Under the pieces are notes generated by a model. It did no database searches. It worked only from the letters and a program-made list of their open reading frames with translations, and was not told the DNA's origin. Position numbers and translations under genes: made by a program. Shown here in pieces: positions 42,564-49,999 of a DNA stretch of 56,680 nt. Origin of the DNA: an uncultured Lachnospiraceae bacterium (GTDB taxonomy: Bacteria; Bacillota; Clostridia; Lachnospirales; Lachnospiraceae); NCBI GenBank assembly GCA_947574135.1, contig CANPIM010000018.1, positions 1 to 56,680 on the forward strand. Reading direction: 5' to 3'. The number at the start of each line of letters is the position of its first letter. Position 1 is the first letter of the stretch.

Positions 42564-44648
42564 TCAAGGCTCCAGATCTCTAAAATTTTCCCCGTCAAAG
42601 ATACGGATATCATTGGCATAGGGCTGATCCAGGGGCAGCGACGTGTCGGTGGGCCACCAGGAAGTGTCCGGATCGATGCTGAACGTAATATGCCGGCCCT
42701 CATACTGGTCTATATCATCAATCGCTCCAATGCAGATCATTGAGGCCTCAGCGCTGATATATTCGTCGAGTTGCCTGATGTGCAAAGTCTGCGGCGTATC
42801 CAGTAGGATCACGTGATAGATTCTGCTCCGCTCACGTGCGAAGAAAGCTTCATCATAATACGGGGCATTGGGGTCAGGCTGTCCCTGCAGCGCGATGATC
42901 TCGTCATAACTGTATGTGCCCAAAGTGCCGGTGAGCACGATGCGGTCCCCGTCGGTGGGAAGTGCGTCGGTGGGGGCAGGCTCGGACGGCGATGTCCCAC
43001 CTGAATCAGGCGTTGTCCAGTCATTCAGCGCGGACAGATCCCCGATCTCTTGCCATTCGATGCCACTAAAGGTGATGGAGTCGGGCATCAGGTTGATCTG
43101 GCCTGTCCAAAGAGTGTCCTGCTTGAGGGAATCTCCCTCCAGTGTGATTCGTGTAACATATCCATGCAATTCTGCACCGAACCATGCTATATCCAGTATT
43201 CCGTTCCCGTCCCCGGCTATAGACAGGCCGCCCCGGATTCCGCCCGGAATCGCCTCGGCGGGCTGATGTACGGTTTTTGTGTTCGGGTCATATTGGAAAA
43301 TACGGGTCCACATCACGCATCCATATGCATCCCTTTCTTCCTTTTCCAGCAGTAGTGTGGGAATCAGGTCGTCCGGCTGCATCTGCACCAGAGCATACCG
43401 GTAGCCTGCTGTCTCAAAGCCAGGGATGGTTTCCCCAAATTCATAACTGTCCGCCTGTCCAAGGATGATACGATACTGCTCCAGGGTCTCGTCGATGGGG
43501 CTGGGCTCCTCCGGTTCTTCCAGGGCCTCCGGAACCTTTGTCTCCTCCCGGACTTTTGCCTCCTCCCGGATCTTCGAATCCTCCCGGTCCATGTCGTCCT
43601 CCATGGCCGACGATTCCTGATGCTCATCAAAGAGGGAGGCCATCTGGGTAGCGCCAAAAACGCCAAGGCCCACAGTCGCCATGGCGGCAAAAGCGATGAG
43701 TCCGGTCTTTAGTGCGCCAAGGCCGCCAGATATGGCGGCTGTGCCAGCCGAAGCGGCGCCAGCTGTTTCGGCGCCAGCCGTCGTTCCGGCCATACCTACA
43801 CCCTGGAAGGCGCCAGCCGTCGTTCCGGCCGTACCCGTGCTCTTGAAAGCCCCCGCGGCTGTGGTGGCGCCCATGGGCCGCGAAGCAAGGATGGTTTGAA
43901 GGAGCTGACCATCCGGCGCCTCGGCCGCATATACCTTCTGGTTGCGGAAAAGCAGCAGCAGGAATGGAATTGGAGACAGGCTGTAGAGCTTTGTGCCCTG
44001 CTTCTCCAATTCCCGGACCTTCTTTTCGATTTTGCCCCGCCCGTACATCAGCCGGCTCTTAATCGCGCTCTCAGAGACCTCCATGGCGGCGGCAATCTCT
44101 TTTACGGACAGCTCCTCGTAGTAGAACATACCGATGGCAGCGCGCTGATCCTCCGGTAATTCCTCGATGATTTCGCGGAGCAGGCGCTTTGTCTCCTCTT
44201 GGTCGATGAACAGCTCCGGAAGATTCTCGCTGCGCTCATCCGGAAACAGCTCCTCCACGGGGGTAGCCTGCTCATCGCTGGAGCTAAGCTCCGTAAACAG
44301 CAGAGGACGTTTCTTCTTCAGCCAATCCCGGGCTGTGTTGGCGGCAATCTGCCGTACCCAGGGTAAAAACTTCGTGTCACCCTGGAAGCTGTCCAGGTGG
44401 GCGAATGCCTTTATGTAAGTGTCTTGTACAATATCAAACACCGCGTCCTCATTCTTGATCATGGACTTTACGGTGTAATAGACCTTACTGTAAGTCTTTT
44501 CATATAAAGCGCTGACGGCGTCCTGATTGCCCATGCGCGCCGCGGCCACCAGATCGGCAAGCGCGCCGTCCTGGGAAGTAGGCTTTCCGCAGTACCGGCA
44601 AAATACGGCGTCGTTTGCAATTTGTTTTCCACAGGAAGTACAGTACAT
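42564..44648 (-). CDS. ECF sigma factor with zinc ribbon, membrane anchor and outer domain
   Basis: A 694-residue fusion. Residues 1-22 are a zinc ribbon (Cys3, Cys6, Cys17, Cys20). Region 2 of a sigma-70 ECF factor spans about 45-115 (DIVQDTYIKAFAHLDSFQG) and region 4 about 150-212 (LPEDQRAAIGMFYYEELSVKEIAAAMEVSESAIKSRL is the helix-turn-helix, split across the helices). An Ala/Gly/Thr-rich linker with internal repeats (258-308) leads to one membrane span (about 313-335). An acidic stalk and a 300-residue outer domain end the protein. The sigma factor is thus tethered to its own sensor, and no separate anti-sigma gene is needed or seen. Confidence 0.85.
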   Translation of the reverse strand: MYCTSCGKQIANDAVFCRYCGKPTSQDGALADLVAAARMGNQDAVSALYEKTYSKVYYTVKSMIKNEDAVFDIVQDTYIKAFAHLDSFQGDTKFLPWVRQIAANTARDWLKKKRPLLFTELSSSDEQATPVEELFPDERSENLPELFIDQEETKRLLREIIEELPEDQRAAIGMFYYEELSVKEIAAAMEVSESAIKSRLMYGRGKIEKKVRELEKQGTKLYSLSPIPFLLLLFRNQKVYAAEAPDGQLLQTILASRPMGATTAAGAFKSTGTAGTTAGAFQGVGMAGTTAGAETAGAASAGTAAISGGLGALKTGLIAFAAMATVGLGVFGATQMASLFDEHQESSAMEDDMDREDSKIREEAKVREETKVPEALEEPEEPSPIDETLEQYRIILGQADSYEFGETIPGFETAGYRYALVQMQPDDLIPTLLLEKEERDAYGCVMWTRIFQYDPNTKTVHQPAEAIPGGIRGGLSIAGDGNGILDIAWFGAELHGYVTRITLEGDSLKQDTLWTGQINLMPDSITFSGIEWQEIGDLSALNDWTTPDSGGTSPSEPAPTDALPTDGDRIVLTGTLGTYSYDEIIALQGQPDPNAPYYDEAFFARERSRIYHVILLDTPQTLHIRQLDEYISAEASMICIGAIDDIDQYEGRHITFSIDPDTSWWPTDTSLPLDQPYANDIRIFDGENFRDLEP

Positions 44649-44651
44649 AAT

Positions 44652-44777
44652 TTATTGGTCCTCCTCTATCTTTTCCTGGTCTATGATGCTCCCCAGGATG
44701 TTCGCTTTTTTCGCTTCATTGATGGGGAATGATTCGATGACTGCCTGGATCATGCGTCTGATGAAATCCTCCAGCAT
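44652..44777 (-). CDS. 41-residue protein directly upstream of the sigma factor
   Basis: ATG 44777 follows AAAGGAGAGG and the frame ends 3 bases before the sigma factor start, whose own ribosome site (GAGGAGG) lies inside this gene. The product begins MLEDFIRRMIQAVIESFP and ends in an acidic tail; it is amphipathic and soluble. Position and coupling suggest it is a co-expressed partner, perhaps one that binds the sigma factor, but no family is recognised. Confidence 0.6.
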   Translation of the reverse strand: MLEDFIRRMIQAVIESFPINEAKKANILGSIIDQEKIEEDQ

Positions 44778-44897
44778 AATTGCCTCTCCTTTCGTCCTGT
44801 TCGGGGTGTTGTGGTCCTTACATCCATAGAACGAACAGAGAGGGGCGCTGGTTGCCCATATCTCGCAAATTTTTTTATAAGACAAAAAATAATTATG

Positions 44898-44998
44898 ATC
44901 CTACCATATATCCACACCACACACAAGGGGAAAAGGATTGCAAAGCATATGAGCAATCGTGTCATAGATAATCCACACCACACACAAGGGGAAAAGGA
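44898..44998 (-). promoter_or_regulatory. Promoter region of the sigma operon with a 27-base direct repeat
   Basis: On the minus strand TTGTGT (44926-44921) and TAGGAT (44903-44898) are 17 bases apart. The -35 lies inside a 27-base sequence (44911-44937) that is repeated perfectly at 44972-44998, 61 bases away; the pair may bind the sigma factor or a regulator. In the rest of this 395-base non-coding stretch only the hairpin at 45071-45135 stands out. Confidence 0.5.
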
Positions 44999-45070
44999 AC
45001 TTGAGACAATATGAAATGCTCCTGCATTTGATGGTAATAAAATAAAAAAGGGGAAAAGGGCTGGAAAGAA

Positions 45071-45135
45071 AAGAGAGAATCTCATGGGATGTCAGGGCTT
45101 GGAAAAGCGCAAATCACATGGAATTCTCTCTTTTT
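45071..45135. terminator. Long hairpin, probable bidirectional terminator
   Basis: AAGAGAGAATCTCATG (45071-45086) pairs with CATGGAATTCTCTCTT (45117-45132), two mismatches, with T runs outward on both strands. It ends the GntR gene on the minus strand. Confidence 0.55.
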
Positions 45136-45172
45136 CAGAAATCAGGTGTTAAAATTGGTGTTAACCAATCTT

Positions 45173-45892
45173 TTAAGTCTCTTTTTCCGTGATAGTGGCC
45201 CGGTTGATGATCAGATGATCATACATGGCTGTCCGGGCGGCTTCGGAGTTTCGCCTGCGGATAGCCTCCAATACCCGGTGATGGGTTTCTATGGTGTACT
45301 GCAGGGTATGGGAAAAATCCGGAGAAGCAAAATTCATAGGGCCTAACTGATGAACGCTGTAAATGATCACGGGAATGATCTTGGGAACCACTAGATTCTG
45401 TGTGGATCGGGCGATGGATACATGGAAGCGTTCATCCGCCTTGAGATAATTTTTTCCCTGCTGACACAGAGCATCCACCTCATTGCAGGCATCCTCCATG
45501 ATTTGCAGATCTGCGGCAGTGGCTCGTTCAGCGGCCAGGGCGGCAGCCCAGGGCTCCAGCTGCAGACGGATTTCCAGCAGATCATTGGCCAGCTTCATCT
45601 CGTCAGAAATATAGGCAAAGCCAAAGGGATCCTCAATTACCCCGGTGTGCTTGGCCACAAAGGTGCCTCGTCCCCGGCGGATTTCCAGGACATTTCGAGC
45701 CACAAGAAGCTTAACGGCTTCCCGAATGGTGCCGCGTCCCACGTTTAGCTGCTTGGCCAGCTCAAATTCATTGGGCAGTTTTTGTCCTGCGGAAATCTGC
45801 CTGTCAATGATCAGATTGGAAATCTGGTCGGCAATACGCTCGGCCAGAGGCTGTTCCTTTTCTTTAATGCTGTCAAACAAATTTTCACTCAT
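45173..45892 (-). CDS. GntR-family (FadR subfamily) regulator of the hexuronate operon
   Basis: A 239-residue regulator. The winged helix (about 12-75) contains SAGQKLPNEFELAKQLNVGRGTIREAVKLL, and the C-terminal FCD all-helical ligand domain has RLQLEPWAAALAAERAT and the metal or ligand histidines in DERFHVSIA and ETHHRVLEAI. ATG 45892 has AAGGAGA ahead; the long frame to 46345 would run into the divergent gene and is rejected. UxuR and ExuR belong to this group, so it is the likely repressor of the divergent uxu-type operon. Confidence 0.88.
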   Translation of the reverse strand: MSENLFDSIKEKEQPLAERIADQISNLIIDRQISAGQKLPNEFELAKQLNVGRGTIREAVKLLVARNVLEIRRGRGTFVAKHTGVIEDPFGFAYISDEMKLANDLLEIRLQLEPWAAALAAERATAADLQIMEDACNEVDALCQQGKNYLKADERFHVSIARSTQNLVVPKIIPVIIYSVHQLGPMNFASPDFSHTLQYTIETHHRVLEAIRRRNSEAARTAMYDHLIINRATITEKET

Positions 45893-45913
45893 GTTGTCTC
45901 CTTGCGCTGCGGG

Positions 45914-45973
45914 ATATACCGTTATAGAAGGTATATTCATACATATTCTAGCAAATAAATTGGAATTCCACAA
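45914..45973 (-). promoter_or_regulatory. gntR promoter and candidate autoregulatory operator
   Basis: Minus strand TTGTGG (45973-45968) and TAGAAT (45950-45945), 17-base spacer. An inverted repeat ATATACC-N9-GGTATAT (45914-45936) lies exactly where transcription should begin, resembling the GTATAC-type sites of FadR-subfamily repressors. Confidence 0.55.
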
Positions 45974-46079
45974 GGAGAATTTACAAGATTTTGGTGAAAT
46001 GTGATGAAATAAAGAAGAAGCAGGTTCGGCATTCTGATGAAAAAAGGACAAAAACAGGTGGAAAAAACAGGAAAAGTGC

Positions 46080-46142
46080 TTGACAGTAACCGCCTGCTGT
46101 GCTACACTCAGAGTAAGAGGTAGAACGTCATACGTCTTGACG
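46080..46142 (+). promoter_or_regulatory. Promoter and candidate operator of the hexuronate/aldonate operon
   Basis: TTGACA (46080-46085) and TACACT (46103-46108), 17-base spacer, then an inverted repeat CGTCA-N7-TGACG at 46126-46142 just past the start point. It is well placed for repression by the divergent GntR protein. Confidence 0.65.
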
Positions 46143-46202
46143 AAAAAACAGATCGAAATGCCCAAAACTATAAGGGGCAAAAGATAGAAAGGAAAGAATA
46201 TT

Positions 46203-47219
46203 ATGAAAGCAATCAAATTGGAGAAGCCCTGGGAGGTAGCCTGTGTGGATCTGGAGAAACCGGTGCCCAAGGAGGGAGAGGCCCTGATTCGGATTAAGGC
46301 GGCAGGCATTTGCGGAAGCGATATCGGAGCCTTCCGGGGAACCAATGGTCTGGTGTCCTATCCCCGCATTATCGGTCATGAGCTGGCCGGGGAGATTGTG
46401 TCCATTCCGGAGAACAATAAGAATGGTTTAAAGCCCGGGGATAAGGTAGTGGTGGATCCCTATCTGTATTGTGGGAACTGCTATCCCTGCAGCATTGGCC
46501 GGACCAACTGCTGTAATGATTTGAAGGTGCTGGGTGTTCATGTGGACGGAGGAATGGCAGAATATTATTGTCACCCGGCAGATATGCTGATTAAGATTCC
46601 GGACGGAATGACCTGGGAGCAGGCCGCTATGGCTGAGCCCCTGACCATTTCCCTTCACGGCATTCACAGAGGCGGCTTCAAAGAGGGAGAGTATTGTGCG
46701 GTAATCGGCGCGGGAACCATTGGTCTGGTGGCCGGCTTGGTGGCTCAGGCCTACGGCGGACATGCGATTCTTTTGGATCTGGTGCAGGAGAGACTGGATT
46801 TTGCCAAGAGCCTGGGCATTGAGTATACCATTAACTCTGGCAAGGAGGATCCCGTGGAGCGGATTCGGGAGATTACCGGCGGCGTTATGGCCCAGCAGGT
46901 GATGGAGTGCAGCGGCGCAAACGTGGCTATTCGCAGCACCCTGGATTACGTGTGCCACGCAGGCCGCATTACGCTGACAGGATGGCCCAAGAAGGAGACC
47001 AGCCTGCCTACAGATATGATTACCAAGAAAGAGATTGATATCCGGGGCGCCCGGACCAGCGCCGGAGAGTTTGAGGAAGCTCTGGATCTGATTATGACCA
47101 AGAAAGTGGATATGATGAAGATTCTCACCAAGGTGATTTCTGTGGAAGAGGCGGCAGACACTATCATTGACATTGAGAAAAACCCCGGCAATTATCTGAA
47201 GGTGATTGTTACCTTCTAG
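46203..47219 (+). CDS. Zinc-type polyol/aldonate dehydrogenase (L-gulonate 5-dehydrogenase-like)
   Basis: A 338-residue medium-chain dehydrogenase. The catalytic zinc ligands lie in AAGICGSDIGAF (Cys) and IIGHELAGE (His, Glu), the structural zinc set in YCGNCYPCSIGRTNCC, and the nucleotide loop is VIGAGTIGLVAG. Known RspB-type relatives oxidise L-gulonate or L-galactonate to a keto-aldonate. With uxuA and a fructuronate-reductase-type gene in the same operon, an L-gulonate 5-dehydrogenase role fits best, but this rests on context. Confidence 0.82.
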   Translation: MKAIKLEKPWEVACVDLEKPVPKEGEALIRIKAAGICGSDIGAFRGTNGLVSYPRIIGHELAGEIVSIPENNKNGLKPGDKVVVDPYLYCGNCYPCSIGRTNCCNDLKVLGVHVDGGMAEYYCHPADMLIKIPDGMTWEQAAMAEPLTISLHGIHRGGFKEGEYCAVIGAGTIGLVAGLVAQAYGGHAILLDLVQERLDFAKSLGIEYTINSGKEDPVERIREITGGVMAQQVMECSGANVAIRSTLDYVCHAGRITLTGWPKKETSLPTDMITKKEIDIRGARTSAGEFEEALDLIMTKKVDMMKILTKVISVEEAADTIIDIEKNPGNYLKVIVTF

Positions 47220-47241
47220 TTCCCCGGCAGGGCAGTGTATC

Positions 47242-47347
47242 CGTATATGTAAGGATTGATTTTCAGGAAACGCTTGTGCGGTATGGGTGGGAAGATGCAC
47301 CCGTATACATAAGGATTGATGGAGGGCCCGGGGGAAGGTTCCCCCGG
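47242..47347 (+). repeat. Direct repeat and tight hairpin ahead of the LarA homologue
   Basis: CCGTATATGTAAGGATTGAT at 47242 and CCGTATACATAAGGATTGAT at 47301 are 59 bases apart with two differences. Behind the second copy, CCGGGGGAAGGTTCCCCCGG (47328-47347) is a perfect 20-base inverted repeat, 5 bases before the GGAGG of the next gene. It may affect translation of that gene or be a decayed mobile repeat. Confidence 0.6.
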
Positions 47348-47363
47348 AGCCATGGAGGAAGCT

Positions 47364-48638
47364 ATGAAGGAAATTTACAGAACCAACCGGGAGGGCATCA
47401 GCCGGGAAGAGCTGGAGCAGGCCGTGGAGGAGCTGCTTAACCAGTACACGGAGCTTGGAAAGGTGCTGATTGTGCCTCCGGATTACACCCGCTGCTATTC
47501 CTATGCAGGGGAGATTACCCAGATCATGTACCGATATCTCACGGCCCGGGGAGCTGTGGTCCATGTGATTCCGGCTCTGGGAACCCATATGCCTATGGAT
47601 GATGGGGAGATTCAGAAGTTTTTCGGGGATGTGGTGCCAAAGGAGCATATTCTGATTCACCGGTGGCAGAGCGATACGGTAAAGCTGGGCGCGGTTCCGG
47701 CGGAGGTGGTTGGCGGGATCAGCGAGGGTCTCTATGAGGAGGAGATCGAGGTAGAGGTAAACCACCTGCTGGTGGACGGAGGCTATGACCGGATTTTCTC
47801 CGTGGGCCAGGTGGTGCCCCATGAGGTGGTAGGAATGGCCAACTACTCCAAGAACCTCTTTGTGGGCCTGGGAGGCCGCTCTATGATTAACAAGTCCCAC
47901 ATGCTCTCCGCCATTTGCGGCATGGAGCAGGCTCTTGGAGTTATGGACAGCCCGGCCCGGAAGCTTTACGATTATGCCCAGCAGCATTTTATTGACGGAA
48001 AGCTGCCGGTGACCTTTTTACAGACTGTGACCAGCGAGACGGAGAAGGGCGTGATTCTCCAGGGACTGTATATGGGAGATTCCCGTCGGCCCTTTGAGCT
48101 GGCCTGCGAGCTGAGCCAGGAGCTGAACATTGTCCATGTGGAGCGCCGGGCCAAGAAGATGGTCACCTATCTGGATCCCGAGGAGCTGAAAACCACCTGG
48201 GTGGGCAACAAGGGCGTGTACCGCACCCGGATGGCTGTGGCCGACGGAGGCGAGCTTTTGATTCTGGCCCCCGGCGTAAAGGCCTTTGGAGAGAATGACG
48301 AGATGGATGCCATGACCCGCCGGTACGGCTACAAGGGACGGGACTATGTGCTGGATCTCTATAAGCAGGGCGCCTTCGAGGGCAAGACCATGAGCGCCGC
48401 CCATCTCATCCAGGGCTCCACAGACGGCCGCTTCACCGTAACCTACGCCACCCGCCCGGAGAACCTGTCCAAGGAGGAGATCGAGCAGGTGGGCTACCAG
48501 TGGGCCGATTACGAGGAGATGGCTAAGCGCTACAACCCGGCAGTATTAAAGGACGGCTGGAACACCACCGAGGACGGAGAGGAATTCTACTACGTGGGAA
48601 CCCCGGCCCTGGGCCTGTGGAAGTGCGACGATAATTAA
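47364..48638 (+). CDS. LarA-family nickel-dependent 2-hydroxyacid racemase/epimerase homologue
   Basis: A 424-residue LarA/DUF2088 protein. VLIVPPDYTRCYS is the N-terminal substrate loop. VVPHEVVGMANYSKNLFVG holds the histidine and the lysine expected to bind the nickel-pincer cofactor region, and INKSHML the second histidine. LarA homologues interconvert 2-hydroxyacids, and some act on D-gluconate at C2. The start is ATG 47364 after GGAGGAAGC; the frame opens at 47316. No larBCE cofactor genes are in the window. Within a mannonate operon, epimerisation of an aldonate at C2 is the natural guess. Confidence 0.85.
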   Translation: MKEIYRTNREGISREELEQAVEELLNQYTELGKVLIVPPDYTRCYSYAGEITQIMYRYLTARGAVVHVIPALGTHMPMDDGEIQKFFGDVVPKEHILIHRWQSDTVKLGAVPAEVVGGISEGLYEEEIEVEVNHLLVDGGYDRIFSVGQVVPHEVVGMANYSKNLFVGLGGRSMINKSHMLSAICGMEQALGVMDSPARKLYDYAQQHFIDGKLPVTFLQTVTSETEKGVILQGLYMGDSRRPFELACELSQELNIVHVERRAKKMVTYLDPEELKTTWVGNKGVYRTRMAVADGGELLILAPGVKAFGENDEMDAMTRRYGYKGRDYVLDLYKQGAFEGKTMSAAHLIQGSTDGRFTVTYATRPENLSKEEIEQVGYQWADYEEMAKRYNPAVLKDGWNTTEDGEEFYYVGTPALGLWKCDDN

Positions 48639-48647
48639 ATAAATACA

Positions 48648-48885
48648 AACATAAAACAGTTAGAATCCGGATGAGCCCCCGGAAGGAATTTTGCAGCCGC
48701 AGAGCGGATGAAAATTCCTTCCAGACCCATGGGGGCGAAGTAGGATTCTAACGGTACTGGAAATAAAAACATAAAACAGTTAGAATCCGGATGAGCCCCC
48801 GGAAGGAATTTTGCAGCCGCAAAGCGGATGAAAATTCCTTCCAGACCCATGGGGGCGAAGTAGGATTCTAACGGAACTTTAAATA
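48648..48885 (+). repeat. Structured intercistronic repeat, two units (before uxuA)
   Basis: Two 120-base units (hairpins 48659-48752 and 48779-48872) differ at one loop base and in the tail. Each folds as outer GTTAGAATCC with GGATTCTAAC, middle GCCCCC with GGGGGC, inner GGAAGGAATTTT with AAAATTCCTTCC, and CCGC with GCGG at the tip. The second unit ends in CGGAACTTTAAAT, directly followed by the AGGAG of uxuA. Same family as the two ilv loci, with unrelated outer-arm sequence. Confidence 0.88.
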
Positions 48886-48897
48886 GGAGATTAATTT

Positions 48898-49983
48898 ATG
48901 AAGATGACATTTCGCTGGTACGGGGAGGGGCGGGACTCCATCTCCCTGAAATATATCCGCCAGATTCCCGGCTGCAGCGGCCTGATGGGCGTGTTGGATG
49001 AAAAGGCAGCAGGAGAGGTTTGGGAGGAAGAGGAGATCAAGGCCTATGTGGAGCATGTCCATGGAGCGGGCCTGGAGGTTGAGGTGATTGAGAGCGTCAA
49101 TGTCCACGAGGATATTAAGCTTGGCCTGCCCACCCGGGATGCCTACATAGAGAATTATAAGATCTGCATTCGCAACCTGGCAAAGTACGGGGTGAAGGTG
49201 ATTGTATACAACTTCATGCCGGTGCTGGACTGGCTGCGGACGGATCTGGCCCGGGAGATTCCCGAGGACGGCAGCAACAGCCTGTATTTTGATGAGAAAG
49301 AGCTGGGCAACATGACCCCTATGGAGGTGGTACAGAAAACAGCGGCAGATTCCAATGGCTTTAGCCTGCCGGGCTGGGAGCCGGAGCGTCTGGCAGATTT
49401 GGAGCGGGTGATGGAGCTTTATAAGAGCGTGGACGAGGAAAAGCTTCTGGAAAACTTTAAGTATTTTCTGGATGCCGTGATTCCGGTTTGCGAGGAGGTA
49501 GGCGTAGTCATGGCCTGTCATCCGGATGATCCGGGCTGGCCTATTTTCGGATTGCCCCGTCTGGCCCATGATCAGGCAGGCTATGACAGGATCCTTGCCC
49601 TTCATGACAGTCCGGCCAACACGGTCTGTCTGTGTACCGGTTCTCTGGGCAGCAATGTGCACAATGACATTCCGGTCATGATCCGCCACTTTGGGTCCAT
49701 GAATCGCATTGGTTGCCTCCATGTGCGCAATGTAAAGCATCTGGGCAGCGACCGGTGCTTTAGGGAATCCAGCCATTTATCCACGGACGGAGATCTGGAT
49801 ATGTACGAGATTATGAAAGCTATTTACGATACCTGTCCGGATACCTATGTGCGCCCGGATCACGGACGCATGATTTGGGATGAGGTGGGACGTCCCGGCT
49901 ATGGTCTCTATGACCGGGCCTTGGGCATTACCTATTTAAACGGACTGTGGGAAGCCATTGACAAGAATGCCAAGGGAAAGTAA
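48898..49983 (+). CDS. uxuA: Mannonate dehydratase
   Basis: A 361-residue UxuA that dehydrates D-mannonate to 2-keto-3-deoxy-D-gluconate. The start [25 protein letters not shown] is diagnostic; metal-site segments include [15 protein letters not shown] and [19 protein letters not shown], and the end [12 protein letters not shown] with [18 protein letters not shown] lies 8 bases before the ATG, immediately behind the structured repeat. It is followed 16 bases later by the oxidoreductase gene. Confidence 0.95.
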   Translation: MKMTFRWYGEGRDSISLKYIRQIPGCSGLMGVLDEKAAGEVWEEEEIKAYVEHVHGAGLEVEVIESVNVHEDIKLGLPTRDAYIENYKICIRNLAKYGVKVIVYNFMPVLDWLRTDLAREIPEDGSNSLYFDEKELGNMTPMEVVQKTAADSNGFSLPGWEPERLADLERVMELYKSVDEEKLLENFKYFLDAVIPVCEEVGVVMACHPDDPGWPIFGLPRLAHDQAGYDRILALHDSPANTVCLCTGSLGSNVHNDIPVMIRHFGSMNRIGCLHVRNVKHLGSDRCFRESSHLSTDGDLDMYEIMKAIYDTCPDTYVRPDHGRMIWDEVGRPGYGLYDRALGITYLNGLWEAIDKNAKGK

Positions 49984-49999
49984 GAGGAGAGAAACGCCA

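Noticed and set aside
45893-46345. N-terminal extension of the GntR regulator
   Set aside because: It would cross its own promoter and the divergent operon's promoter and first gene.
47250-47280. Catabolite repression (cre) site around GGAAACGCTTGTG
   Set aside because: The outer TG and CA positions of the cre consensus do not match.
46428-47987. 519-residue minus-strand open frame
   Set aside because: It lies antisense to the zinc dehydrogenase and LarA homologue, both with clear family motifs; composition is that of a shadow frame.
48635-48850. 71-residue minus-strand frame with a repeated peptide
   Set aside because: It is simply the translation of the two structured repeat units; there is no ribosome site and the repeat explains the peptide duplication.
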